From NCBI GenBank assembly GCA_030374765.1, contig JARGXX010000080.1, forward strand, positions 1,178,001-1,242,000: 64,000 nt of DNA, read 5' to 3'. Positions 41,310 to 52,748 of the stretch are shown here, one piece after another; the stretch's first letter is position 1, and each line of letters starts with the position of its first letter. Origin of the DNA: Agarophyton chilense. Lineage: Eukaryota; Rhodophyta; Florideophyceae; Gracilariales; Gracilariaceae. The translations under genes were made by a program, and so were the position numbers. The notes beneath the pieces were generated by a model. It made no database searches. It was given only the letters and a program-made list of their open reading frames with translations, and was not told the DNA's origin.

Positions 41310-42416
41310 GTGCAGCGCATCCGCGGATTCACGGGACTATCCCCTCCTCATGTCTATTTCTCTTTGCTACAGAGAAATTTTCCCAATCTTGGGTGTCGAC
41401 TCATTTTATCAAGCACACTTGGGGATCTCGCCGAGTTAGTGGCGACCGAGGGAAAGCAAGGGCGACAGCGGGCCAGAAAAATTCGTGCCCTCACACCACC
41501 GCCCTTTAAACAGCCGCATGACCTACGCTGAAGCCTAGTTGCCATAACAATGGCAAAGTTGTGACCTGACTCAAGGCTTCGAAGTTGGACTGGGGGGGGG
41601 ATTATTTGAGTGCAATGCGCATGTATCAGTAACGCAAATACATTTCATCAAGCCAACAACAGTCGCGTTCCTTACAGAGCTCAAGACAAGACACAAATGA
41701 TCGGCTTAAGAATGATAATACGTAAATGCAGCGTAAATGCATCGAGAGTTTGGATGGAATTGGGACTGATGGCTCTTGAGGTGACACCAACGGAGAACGG
41801 GACAGTTGACGATATGGGAATGAGGTTAAAGTTAGTCTAGAAGACGTTCAAGTCCGCACTGGAGGTATTGTGCATGCGTGCGCAGTACTTAAGGGGCATC
41901 AACGACGGAGAAGTAGACATGGCGCACCAGACCACGATTTTCGTCCAGCACGGCCATGATGCCGTGTTCTATGAGTTCTACTACACCGCAAGGGAGGCTT
42001 TCACGACGAAGTCGGAGAGTGAAGCTGCCAAGAAGCTGGCCAATGTAAGAATCGAAAAGGCGACTGGCAACGAGGGAGAAGGCTCCGAGGGAGCTTTCGG
42101 TGATCAATGAGGTTCCGGAGTAGACAACCGAGCTCCACGGAGGCACGGAAAAGAGAGCCTTTGTAGGGAGATGGTGCACAGGGCGGATTCATGGCAGTCC
42201 GCGCTGGGAGCTTTCAGGTTCGTGGAGAGGGTGTTGCGGTTCGGAATACGAGATATGCCGACGGTGCCGTTTACGCAAGGGCCGGTGATAGGCGAGATAT
42301 CGCAGTCAGTGAAGGACAAGAAGTTTGCGTGGAAGGATCTGGAGAAGCGGTTGAGAAAGTTCGTGTACGAACGAGTGGGGATTGCGAAGGTGCGTCAACT
42401 GGTAAGGGACGGGTGA
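41310..42416 (+). pseudogene. E2 gag-like upstream ORF
   Basis: One frame with stops (about 41529, TAG 41838-41840, TGA 42108-42110) carries MRAQYLRGINDGEVDMAHQ, then a Lys/Glu-rich part and WQSALGAFRFVERVLRFGIRDM. I do not recognise it. Position and frame suggest the gag-like ORF or RT N-terminal extension of a DIRS-like element. It could be unrelated. Confidence 0.4.
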
Positions 42417-43200
42417 GGGTGTCATCTGCTATTGTTGTCTGGCAAGGAAAGAAGGAAGAGAGAAAGGGGCGGGTCGTGGTCAACCTGCACGAATACAGCA
42501 AACACTGGGCGAAGGGGAGCGTGACGATGGAGAGAATCAATGATTTGCATCAGATATGAAGTAAGAGGACGTGCTGATGTCGTGGGATGTCAAAAGCGGC
42601 TACCGCCACTTCTACCTTCTCCCAGAAGTGTGCGAATTCGTCTTCTTTTGCTTCGAGGGGGCGTTTTACGTATGAATTTCGCTGCGTTTTGGGTGTGGGA
42701 GTTTGGTGCTGTGGATTATGAAGCTACTGCGACCGGCTATGCAGTATGTCAGAGAGAAGTTGGAGTACAGGGTGCTGCCTTATATCGACGATTTGCTCCT
42801 GGCTTCGGCACCGGCGGGGAGCGCATCAACAGAGAAAGACTTCATGCGATTAAGACGAGATCTGAAGAAGTTGATTGGTGCATTGGGCGCGGTGTGGTAC
42901 CCGGATACGACAGATTGGGACGGAGCGCAGAGACTGCACCACCTTGAAGTCCAAATCGACACAGTTGCGATAAGGTTTTTTGTGTCGGAGAAGAAACTGA
43001 AGCGGGTGCAGACTATTGCCAAGAAGCTGGTGCTCGTGGCCCAACGGAACCGTTGGAATATCCAGCTAGATCTTTTGCGCAGCTTTTGGGGCGTGTGCAT
43101 ATCCTTGCCGCTCGCGCTGCCGCTCGCTCATTTGTACACGCGCTTCACGTACTTCGACATGTCGATGGTGAAGCAGGTGGCGAAGACCATCGAAGAATAG
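42417..43200 (+). pseudogene. E2 reverse transcriptase
   Basis: Spread over frames. Around 42420-42558: SSAIVVWQGKKEERKGRVVV (RT motif 1-2). Around 42572-42672: MSWDVKSGYRHFYLLPE and FFCFEGAFY. From 42703: RPAMQYVREKLEYRVLPYIDDLLLA with the catalytic YIDD, then the thumb (HHLEVQID, LPLALPLAHLYTRFTYFDM) to a stop at 43198-43200. At least two frameshifts and a TGA at 42674-42676. DIRS-type by motif wording. Confidence 0.78.
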
Positions 43201-44719
43201 GGAAAGAAGATGACAGAGGAGGGAGGGGAGAGAAGAGAACGGGTGGTTAAGAATCCAGTTTTGATTATTGTGCTAAGAAATCAAAAGAATACGGTATTAG
43301 ATGCCAGCAACGCTGCTGGTATGACTCTGAAGCGCAATCCCGCGCATAGTAGGATTTGAATTGCTCGTGTCTTACATCTCGCCAGTAACCTAGCCCGAAG
43401 TATATGTATTGCCATCTAGCAGGAAGTCTGGATCAGGCTTTCCCACGTCTTCCCATGCAGGATGCTGCTTTTTCATAACCCGAACATCACAAATCTTAGA
43501 TGTTTTCGACGGGTGTGGATTTGGGTGTCACTCATTGCCAATAATTGTCTCGTACGCGCAAAAACTTTGGCATGTCGTCCAAAAGAAAGCAACAATACAT
43601 TCTCGTGAATGAAAAGGCCGTATATGAGTCAAAACTAGAGCACTGGGCAGCACTGATGCTCGATAAACTGGCACATAGCACTCCGATGAACTCATGAGAG
43701 ACCTCAAATATGATCTAGACCTCGCATACTTCCTTTCTCAAATTAAACTATCAGGATCTGAACTGCATCTATCCAATATCACTCGACCACCCTCTACATT
43801 ACTCTCAACTGTTAAAACGTGCTAAGAATGGAGTGTTTTACGTGGGTTTGAAAAACATGAGTGGACCGTTTCACTTCGTACACATCAAATACGGTGTGAA
43901 CATGATACTCGCCATCAAAGCGGCTTCGATTGTTAATCACCTTCCATCAGCCACATTATGAAACAAAAAATTGGAACCAGCGCACAACTTTTCCGAGTGC
44001 CTGGGTGGATACGAGCAAGATTGTTCGCCATTATCTTTGGTGCTACTTTTCTCTTCTCTTCATATCGTCTCTGGGAACTCTGATTACTGCGTTTTCTATT
44101 TTTTGTGTAGACCTGTGAGCCTTGGCCGCATTTTTGGCCTTCATCTACACCTTTAGATTAAAATCTCCACAAAATAACTTGTTTCTCACTCCTGGTATGA
44201 TCAGACGCATTCTAGGGGTTCTGTCAATTGCCATGAAAAGATCAAAACCAGGTTCGCTTACAATGTGCAAACTGTCACCAAATGATCACTTTACAGCTTG
44301 TTTTTCACTTTCGGTGTTAAGTCTTGTACATCTTTATGAAACATATCATCAAAAACTCGATACTGCTGTTTCGCAACCGCCAATTCGGGTAACCTGGTTT
44401 TGTTATTTAATTTCGAATTGCATGCGGTACAAAGGACACCCGCATCCGATCTCTAATTATGAGCATTAGGAGCTTACTTATTTGGAACGGATTATTCCGC
44501 AAATGTAGCACATATACTCTGAATAGGGTACTGAAAAGCCAGACAAAAGTGACTTGGGCTAAACCAAAACAAACCATTTATCGTGCGACATCTTCCACGT
44601 TTATGTTAGATGCATTGATATCAATGTAAGAAGGCTTTTACAGCGTCTTTATCAATGGGATACAATTTATACGGACAATGAAGACGAAGAATTATGTAAC
44701 GAACTGTAGTTCACACTGC

Positions 44720-44974
44720 TTATCTCGTAATAGTCTCCGACAGATAAAGCGTGGCATTATTCTCGAGGCTCATGTACAAATTAAATAGATCAGGAGAAAT
44801 ACTTGTTTGCCCGTCACTCAGATCAGCCAACGGAATCACTTCAGTCTCAGCACCGGAAAACTGTTCTAAAATGTTGGGACTACTTTGAATGAGAGAGACA
44901 CTGCAAGACGACAACATTTTGTTGTAGCTCCATTCAAAACGTACCTGAATCATCTTACTCCTCAAAATAATCAA
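44720..44974 (-). CDS. Hypothetical short ORF
   Basis: 84 codons with an ordinary, non-repetitive composition (ends ENNATLYLSETITR). No motif recognised, no homologue elsewhere in the window. Could be an exon or chance. Confidence 0.2.
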   Translation of the reverse strand: MIILRSKMIQVRFEWSYNKMLSSCSVSLIQSSPNILEQFSGAETEVIPLADLSDGQTSISPDLFNLYMSLENNATLYLSETITR

Positions 44975-45740
44975 AACTTTTCCACATTAGTTCGTCTCTG
45001 CAGAAATACATCCTACGGAAAGCGTAGTTGGCGAATATGGTGCATATGCACAGTGTCATACAATTGATCAGGAAACCTCCTGACCGGTACCTATTTCTCT
45101 CCCAACTTCTAGCGCTCTCAAACTTTGCGACAAGCGTTTATAGTCTCAGTTTTGTACGGAATGCACGACATCATCCTCATTCTTTCCGCCTTACGTACTA
45201 TCAATTTACGCAAATTCGTTGTAAGTGGGCGTGCAGAGTGTGGAGGTTATGAGCCCACTAATTTCCGTGCAAAGGGTGGATAATGGGACTTTCTGACTCT
45301 TGTCCTCGTTGGTTTTCTTAATTTCATGTCTCTGTCGATGAAATATTTCTGTTATGTAAATTTCTTGGTTATTCTACCAATTATGATGAACTGCATTTCT
45401 TGTTGCAATTGGAAGTTTACGGGATATTATTCAGGCGTACGTTTCAAATATTTTCCTTTATTGAATCAGGTTGAGCATTTCGGCTCTTTTCAAATGTATT
45501 TACAACGAAACCAATGTTTTATACTTATGTGTCTACGCTTATCATCGAATAGACTGAAAAACCGCAAACAGGTTCTTCATTCACCACAGCCATTTCACTG
45601 TAGTTCGTTCCAAGAATACTTGCGTCCTATTCCCAGTCCGTGACCTCTATTTCTCACAGTAACACTCTTTCCTCCTGGACTGCGAACACAGCCACAAACT
45701 CTACCGCGACTCCTATAAGGCTTTCTTTCTGAAGGAAGCC

Positions 45741-46010
45741 TCAAGCATTGCCACCCATGGGAATGCGGAGAAGCGTGGCGCCAACGTCATGGTTAGGGAC
45801 AGATAAAGAACCTGCTAGAACGTTTCGTTCGGACGATTGAGCTTGAACACAGCTATCAGTTACTGGGGAAAATAATGCCTCTTTGTCATTTATTGAGACT
45901 CGCCGACGAAATTCAACGTTCATGCGATCGGGAATTTTGTTAAATAAAGGTTCACGTCTTGAATTTAGATGAGATACAGAAACTAGAGCTCGAATTTGTA
46001 GGAAAAACAA
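45741..46010 (-). CDS. Hypothetical short ORF
   Basis: 89 codons, no recognised domain. Lies downstream of 46293-46925 on the same strand and might be a further exon of the same gene, but I see no splice evidence that I would rely on. Confidence 0.2.
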   Translation of the reverse strand: MFFLQIRALVSVSHLNSRREPLFNKIPDRMNVEFRRRVSINDKEALFSPVTDSCVQAQSSERNVLAGSLSVPNHDVGATLLRIPMGGNA

Positions 46011-46292
46011 GATGATGATGCTCGTCGACTTGATGTTGGAATCATGTGCTAGGCGCCTTTAAATTTTTGATTGAAAACGTTCTTTGAAAGATTTTGAATG
46101 CGCTTAGTGGTGATTATGGCAATATGAATTAGTTTCGTCACCAGTGTCGCGAAACGTTCATGCGCTTCTTTTGTTCAGCTCTATTTCTGGGTTTCTATTG
46201 GAAACATTAGCTCCCGCTTGAAACACGGATAAATCTCTTTTCGATGATCATAAGGTGTCTCCAATATGGTTGGAATGGGTTGTAGGAGAAAT

Positions 46293-46925
46293 TCAAGCGG
46301 ATTTTAATACAAGGGATGGAGGTGGTACGGGCAAAATGACGTCCTCATGGTCACTATCAGGGCCCTTGTTGGAAATATGAACTCTCGTTCGAGATGTAGT
46401 TTCAATTCTTAATGGAGCCATTTGCAATAAACCCGCATTCGGTACAAATAGATCGGCATAGGATAGAAAAGAAGAATGAGCGGGAATAAACACTAGTGTT
46501 GAAGGTGGTAAGAAATTCTTTTCGTCTTCATGTTCTCTCTCATAATTCTCATGGGGTTCAGGTCTCCCATCAGTTATGATATTGGTTTTGTCTTCCCCTT
46601 CATTTGAAGGAGGGAAAAGGTTTCCAACGACATCGTCTCCAGGGATGGGGCTGCCAAGAACAAGGTTACTAGGACGAAAGTGTCCAGAATGAACGTTTAA
46701 GATTCTTCCAGCATGAGATTGTCGCCCCTTGGACTTCATTTTCTGTTTGCCCAAGCACTTAATGCACCAAATATTTCTGCTCTTCCTGTACACGAGAAAA
46801 TCTTTCGAAGCAAGTGCATTTCGAATGACGGCTTCGCACTGCAAAAATATGGTTCTCTTTGTAGCTGTTCTGCACGCGAACTTCCGATTATCCACTTTAC
46901 TTCTTTTTCTTATGGTCGTTTCCAA
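46293..46925 (-). CDS. Hypothetical protein next to C2
   Basis: 210 codons, the longest ORF in the low-GC region. The N-terminal third is basic, with WCIKCLGKQKMKSKGR; the rest is acidic and Pro-rich (HENYEREHEDEKNFLPP). Cys pairs CxxC might bind a metal but no full zinc-finger pattern is seen. The start lies 30 bp from the C2 LTR, so the upstream part of a host gene may have been removed or separated by the insertion. Function unknown. Confidence 0.35.
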   Translation of the reverse strand: METTIRKRSKVDNRKFACRTATKRTIFLQCEAVIRNALASKDFLVYRKSRNIWCIKCLGKQKMKSKGRQSHAGRILNVHSGHFRPSNLVLGSPIPGDDVVGNLFPPSNEGEDKTNIITDGRPEPHENYEREHEDEKNFLPPSTLVFIPAHSSFLSYADLFVPNAGLLQMAPLRIETTSRTRVHISNKGPDSDHEDVILPVPPPSLVLKSA

Positions 46926-46954
46926 TGCATCCTTGGCATAAAAGTTCTGTTTCT

Positions 46955-47582
46955 TGTAGTATTCTACTACTTCGGCGTTGCGAAGGTTTCTTTGTCGCGA
47001 AGTAGTGGTTGGAACTCATAAGTGATTGGTATCATCAGCATTGTGCTATGAGACGGCACACCGCGTAGGATATCAGGAGGCAGGGTACAGTGTTGGGACA
47101 CGTGATATCACGAGTGGAGTGGCTTGCAACGGCGCATGTAGTGGCGATCGACGTGGCTGGTTTTACTATTCTTTGTAGCTATACGTCCATTAGGGACCAT
47201 ACCCATACAGTGGTTTGGCTAAGTGGCTGACCACTGGGTATCATTTATATAATTATTTGGGCACTCACCCTGGCACACAGTATATAGTTTACCAGAGGTG
47301 AGCGCCGACTCCAAGTAAAGGAGACAACATGGGCATCATGACTATTCTGTTCCTCGCTTAGGATTCCTTAACCGGAGATCCGGACGAGCTATAATAGATA
47401 GTCAGCCCCCAACCACTTCACGAGCCGTCTCGTACCTACATTCCATCAACGTTTTACAGTTGCACTGTTCACCCTCGCTGGTGTTGTAGCTCTACCACCC
47501 CTTTTCCTTCGCCGCAAGCGACCCATCGGCAGTCCGAACGCTGTCGCAGGTGTCTGCTCTCTCCGTTAGAGCGGATACTACA
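46955..47582 (+). repeat. C2 5' LTR (628 bp)
   Basis: TGTAGTATTCTAC to GATACTACA. About 39 bp are missing between two CTCGCTGG copies near 47475, and bases 46972-47015 differ strongly from other C LTRs, while the rest is almost identical to the C2 3' LTR. Confidence 0.9.
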
Positions 47583-47584
47583 AT

Positions 47585-47598
47585 TGGTCTCCCGACGT
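47585..47598 (+). promoter_or_regulatory. Primer binding site of C2
   Basis: TGGTCTCCCGACGT, two bases after the LTR; one base different from C1 and A. Confidence 0.87.
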
Positions 47599-47797
47599 AG
47601 AACCACTGTGGTCAGCTGCACTTAACAATTCGTTCCTGGAACGTGGAATCGATATCGATACTTGGAAGAAGTGGAATCACTAGAGTTATTGTTTATCGAA
47701 CCACCTCCGGCAATTGCAGAATACATCGTGGTTGAACACGTGGTCGAGAAGTCGAAGACACCATTTGGTTCGCACCTGGACTCAGGTTTGGTCTAGG

Positions 47798-49948
47798 ATG
47801 CCGAAGAGCCGAAGCCAGTCGAGTACTGATCGCCCCGGTCCTGCGGGTCCACCCCCAAAACCGAGGCTCGCCTCATCTGTTGAAGCCGGAGAGCGGCTTT
47901 ATCGTCAAGCGATGTCGCGCTCACGCTCGGTGAATGATGAACGAGATCTCCCGGATGTACCGGCCCCTGTGGCAGCGGTAGTCACGCCCACCACAGAAGC
48001 CGTAGTTGACCCGAAGGCCGTCGGACCTCAAGAAGAGGATGATTTGCGCAGGGAAGTGCGTCGTCTCAAGTCTGAGTCAAGCGCTTCGCGTGTGCGCATG
48101 GGTGCGTTGGAATCGCAGATCGCTTCTCTTATCGCTGATGTCGACCAATTACGCAGTGCGCATCAAGCACTCGTTTGTCAAGACGATGGGAAGAAGGTCT
48201 CTGCATCAGTGAAAACACTACGTGAGGATTTGAACCATCTACTGGAGAGGTACGGGAATACGCCCGATGCGCTACCCGGCTTAACCGTGGATGTAGAGGA
48301 AGTCCTCACTCGAGTTAACCCTCGTTTAGAACGCCTGGAGGCGGCAGTTCATCTGCAGACTGCTGCTAAACCAGTTGTGCTGGAAGAGGAAGGAGCTCCT
48401 TTGAAGGAAGCTCGTTCGAAGAAGTCGAAGTCACGTCGTAAGAAGCGGAAGTCCGAATGTGATTCGAGTGATGAATCGTCAAGTACGGAGGGCTTCAGTT
48501 CGAGTACTTATGATTCTGATGATTCAGATACGTCAGATGACGACGACAGTGATGATGGTCATCGAAGGTCCCGATCTCGGAAGAAGAACACGTCTTCGTG
48601 GTTACTGAGAAAAAAAGGGTCACCTTATTGAGGATTGAAGGTGCTCCCGTGCTCGAATCCGTTTTATCGGAAGGTCCTGAATTACAGGTACTACCGTCTG
48701 AAGGTGAAGAGCAAGAAGCGCTCAGGACGCGAAACCGCGAAGGTGAAGGATCACATCAAACAATTGAAGATCGGCCTTACTGATTTAAGACTTGATGGGA
48801 AAACCCCATTCTCGTTATCGAGTTTCTCACTCGATTCGTTGCCGAAGCAGACACTCTAGAGATGAGTGAAACACATGCATTTGTGTCTCTACCACACTTC
48901 CTGAAGGGTTTTGCTTTAGAGCAATATCGTTCCGTATGCGGATCATTGACAGCCGATGAAGGCGGCGTTACCTCATGGCCAGAGGCAGTGCAGTATTTGC
49001 TGCGCAGTTACGCGACTTCAACGCGATACTTCAAGCGATCCTGGATCTAAGGGATGTGACCCAAAGCCTGAGGAGGGCGAAGCTGAGTACAGCTCAAGGC
49101 TGAGCAAAGCTTCAGTCCGCAGTGGAAACGTCCACTCGACGGAGGACAAGATTACCTTGTACATCGACGGGCTGGACCCCAGCATCAAGTCATTGGTAGC
49201 TCGATATCGAGAGAAGCATGGAAGAGTCTCCTTTTTGGAGTTAGTTCAGGTTGCTAAAGCTGAAGGAGACACGGCCAGAGCGCGTGGTAGCCCCCGTCGT
49301 TCAGTGGCTTTGGGAACCTTAATGGGTAAGGAGAAGATCTCCGCCAGAGTTAATCAGCGCAGCAAACTGCTACATCTGAAGTATCCAGTGCACTCATGAG
49401 ATTCGTCGTTGGCACCCAAATGGAGTGACTTGCATGAGGAGGCGGTCCATTTAATGGAATATACGGACTCTTCTGTACCTACAGTGGATCTCCCACACTC
49501 GGAGTCTCATGACGAGGAAGCCCTAATGGCTATGGAGGGCCGTCGCTCTATGTACCGTCCCTCCATGGTACCACCACAAGGAGGTTTTAAGAACGGGAAA
49601 CCCGGATGGGTGGATACTCGCACGGCATACCATTCACAATTTATGTTGACCAACCGTCGTGACGGTTTGATATGTTATTCATGTTATGGAAAACACCATT
49701 TGAGTGCAGAATGCACGCTTCCTGCAAAGGATCTGAGACGTATCATGACGAATTATGAAGCACTCTCAGAAGAGGAAAGGAGCCGCGTATCGGCGGGCAT
49801 GTATTGGAAAGCCAAAAGTTGGTTTTCTCAAACACCAATGCGCCGGACGGACAAGCCGGTTGCTCAGAATGCTGAAGTGTTACCACCCGGAATCCCAGTA
49901 ATAAGAGGCGCCTTTGAGGCGAATAAGCCGGTGCAACCGGAAAACTAA
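47798..49948 (+). pseudogene. C2 gag
   Basis: Begins MPKSRSQSS, with RSRSVND near residue 45. Then a coiled-coil-prone region, a Lys/Ser/Asp-rich block, a capsid-like domain (HAFVSLPHFLKGFALEQY, WPEAVQYLLRSYA, IDGLDPSIKSLVARYR) and a zinc knuckle CYSCYGKHHLSAEC (C-X2-C-X4-H-X4-C). Breaks: TGA at 48629-48631, paired frameshifts near 48805 and 49060, and TGA at 49397-49399. Homologous to A gag along its whole length. Its last ~22 bases overlap the pol frame. Confidence 0.87.
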
Positions 49949-50868
49949 GTGAGGCAACCCCTAGGGGGTCGGCACTAGTCGATCCCGTATTGCTGACCAA
50001 GGAGAGCTCGCCTCCCTGCTCCCGCGCTTGGAAGTCCAAGACTCTCTTGAGGCCTCCCAAATTTCCGCCGTACGGAATCAATCCGCCGGACGGAAAGCGA
50101 GTACAGTTTGACTGTGAGTTACATCGTCCTTGGAGACGTTATACTTGTCCGTCAAAACGGGAAAGTTACCTCATGGTAATGTCTAAAAGAAACTATAAGG
50201 TCTATACTGACATTGGCTCTGACAGGAATCTGTTATCTCGTCGATTAACTATCCTGGACACAGGTGCTGGTCCGAAATTTATACGGGAATCGGAGCTCGC
50301 TCCTGCTGACTTAGAACGTATTCGATACGGTCCTATACCGGACATCCGGGATGCCAACAAAAATGCTGTGAAGACATTGGGAACAATTCGACTCGTGGTT
50401 CGTTTGGGATGCTTTGTAGTCCTATTCGACTTCATCGTCTGTAACACATTAGCTGCACCAGTGGTACGGGGATGTGATTATTGCGACAAGTTTGTCGAAG
50501 CCATTCGCCCGCGAAGAAAACTAGGGGAACTAGATGATGGATCAATGGTACTAATTGTTCGCAAGCCAATGCGTCGTTGCTCTGAAGCACCTCCACTTCC
50601 ACCATCTATGGAATACGGGATATCCCGAGGACGTGTCTCGCAGAGAATTCGAGTAGCGAAGAGTGCCATGCTGAAGGCGCAAACCCAAACCTGGGTTCAA
50701 GTAAGAACAGAACGACACGGACTCGTGGTAATTCAACCGAATACTCGGATGTACGAATCCCGTGGATTGCTAGTCGCTAACGGTATTGTTCAGGTTGATC
50801 CTGGTAGCCCCTTTTGGGTACTCGTGAGTAATTTCACCGATAACGATTATCAGATACCAAAGAATTAG
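49927..50868 (+). pseudogene. C2 pol: protease and connector
   Basis: Open in the pol frame from 49927 through the gag stop. KRNYKVYTDIG, protease motif LDTGAGPKFI (DTG intact, Asn after it is Lys), then RGCDYCDKF and the connector with NGIVQVDPGSPFWVLV. Ends at a private TAG (50866-50868). Confidence 0.88.
49939..49948 (+). promoter_or_regulatory. Candidate -1 frameshift site at C gag end
   Basis: The gag frame ends G-GAA-AAC-TAA. The pol frame is -1 relative to gag and is open from 49927, so slippage on GGAAAAC would fuse gag to pol. The heptamer is only a partial match to X-XXY-YYZ. C1 has the same bases at 18822-18831. Confidence 0.4.
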
Positions 50869-52748
50869 GTTGTTGCAACAGCTTTGCCTCATCCCACAGT
50901 GGTGGTCCCTTTTCATATTTCTACTGCAGAAGTATTGGGATTAACCCATGTTGGTGACACAGACGAAAAACTGCAAACTCCGTCTGGAGATCAATTGCAA
51001 ACGGCAAAGGATCCAGAGAGCCTGGCAGATGAGCTAGACTTAGCACATGTGTCGTAACACTACAGAACGAAGATCAGGTCTATGCTGAAGAAGTATACAT
51101 CAATGTGGAGTGGAAAACTAGAAGAGATCTCCGCTACGGAACACCACATTGATTTGGTCCCAGGGTCACGACCCATCTCCCAACCACCCTACAGAGCGGG
51201 ATCCCGAACTCGCCAAATCCAGGAGGAGAATGTCAGCAAAATGCTGGAAGAAGGAGTAATCGAAGCAGCTCAATCTGCTTGGGCCTCACCAGTGGTGCTG
51301 GTTCCAAAACCTGATGGTTCTTTACGATTCTGTATCGATTATCGAAAACTGAAGGCAGTTACAGTTCGAGATACATACCCGTTGCCTCGAATGGACGAAT
51401 TTATTGACAGCTTAGGAGAAGCGAACGTGTTCACCACGTTGGACGCAAACTCTGGCTACTGGCAGGGGCCTGTAGCGGAAGAAGACCGAGATAACACCGC
51501 ATTTGCGTGTCACACCGGTCTCTACAGTTTCAAAAGGATGCCCCTTGGCTTAACGAATGCACCGGCTACTTTCCAGCGTACTCTGGACATCTTGCTCTCA
51601 AGATACAAGTGGAAGACTTGTTTAGTCTATTTGGACGATGTGATCATCTTTTCCCAGGAGGTGGAAAGCCATTTACGGCATGTCGAGAAGATCCTCAAAG
51701 CACTAAAGAGCGCAGGTATCACCTTGAAGTTCAAGAAATGCGAATGGTTCGCTGGCACCGTCCGGTACTTAGAACATGTGATCAAACCGAGACAGCTAGC
51801 CATTCAAGAGGCACAAAAAGCGGCTCTCTGCGAAGTACAACCTCCGTCGACACAGAAGCAATTGCGTTCTTTTCTCTGCTTGTGAAACGTCTACCGACGA
51901 TTCGTGCCGCGATACTCGCATAAGCGGCACCGCTCAACGCAAAGCTGCGTAAATAACAACCAGTACAGCTGGAACAATTCAGACAAGCTGAAGCGGAAGC
52001 GTTCGACACGCTGAAGGCAAAGATTATTACAGCCCCAGTCTTGGCGCTGTCCATTCCCAACATGCCATTCTCAGTGGATACCTACTCTAGCGAGTACCAA
52101 GTAGGGTGTGCCCTTTTTCAAACACACCCTGATGGTGAACGCAAATCCATTGATTACTGGTCAAGATCGCCGAACGCAGCTGAGAAGAAGTATTCAGTTT
52201 CAGAAAAGGAATGCCTTGCAGTCGTTTGGGCTCTAAGCACATTGCGACCGTATCTCCAAGGAGAACGTTTTACCGTCAACACGGATCATTCGTCTCTACG
52301 ATGGTTATTGTCCATTACAGACCCGTCTGGTCGTCTCACACGATGGCGCTTACGCCTTTCTGAATTCGATTTCGAAGTGAAGTATAAGAAGAGATTGGCC
52401 AATGTCCAAGCTGACGCGCTATCGCAACTCAAAATACTGGGCGAAACCCAAGGCAAAATCGATGAATAGATACCTTGCTTCTACATGGAGACCCATTCCC
52501 CATCTTTTGAAGAAGAGGAACAAGAGACCCTTGATGATTATTCGGATGCAGACCCGTTCCTTTCATTATCAGACACTGACCCTTCAGTTCAACTCGAGCG
52601 AATCTCGTGCACTGAGCTCCTCAATGAGCAACACGCCGATACGTTTTGTGCGTCGATACGCTCTCGTCTTAACGGGGGGGAGTAGCTCCCCTTTTCACTC
52701 GATTCACGAGGAATACTGTTAAGACATGTCGAAAAGCATGATCAACTC
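50869..52748 (+). pseudogene. C2 pol: RT and RNase H
   Basis: TAA at 51055-51057 is shared with C1. From 51082 the RT is open: FCIDYRKLK, LDANSGYWQ, LTNAPATFQ, YLDD (intact), then TGA at 51883-51885 and a 2-base deletion near 51922. RNase H resumes at 52041 with VDTYSSEYQVG (the Asp of the DSS motif is Tyr) and NTDHSSLRW. Further private TAGs at 52467 and 52683. Confidence 0.88.

Larger units (their letters stand above)
41243..43200 (+). mobile_element. E2: DIRS-like retroelement remnant, gag-like region and RT
   Basis: Plus-strand remnant with a weak upstream ORF series and RT motifs including VVVNLHEYSKHW, MSWDVKSGYRHFYL, YIDDLLLA and a thumb. Its thumb differs strongly from that of E1, so E2 is a separate copy or subfamily. 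No RNase H or YR follows. Confidence 0.75.
43201..46954. other. Lower-GC region without recognised genes
   Basis: By eye this stretch is clearly more AT-rich than the rest and is not part of any element I can define. It holds a GC-rich hairpin (43304-43319) and a tRNA-like motif (43345-43400, minus) near its start and weak ORFs further on. Probably host intergenic DNA or a decayed host gene. Confidence 0.45.
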
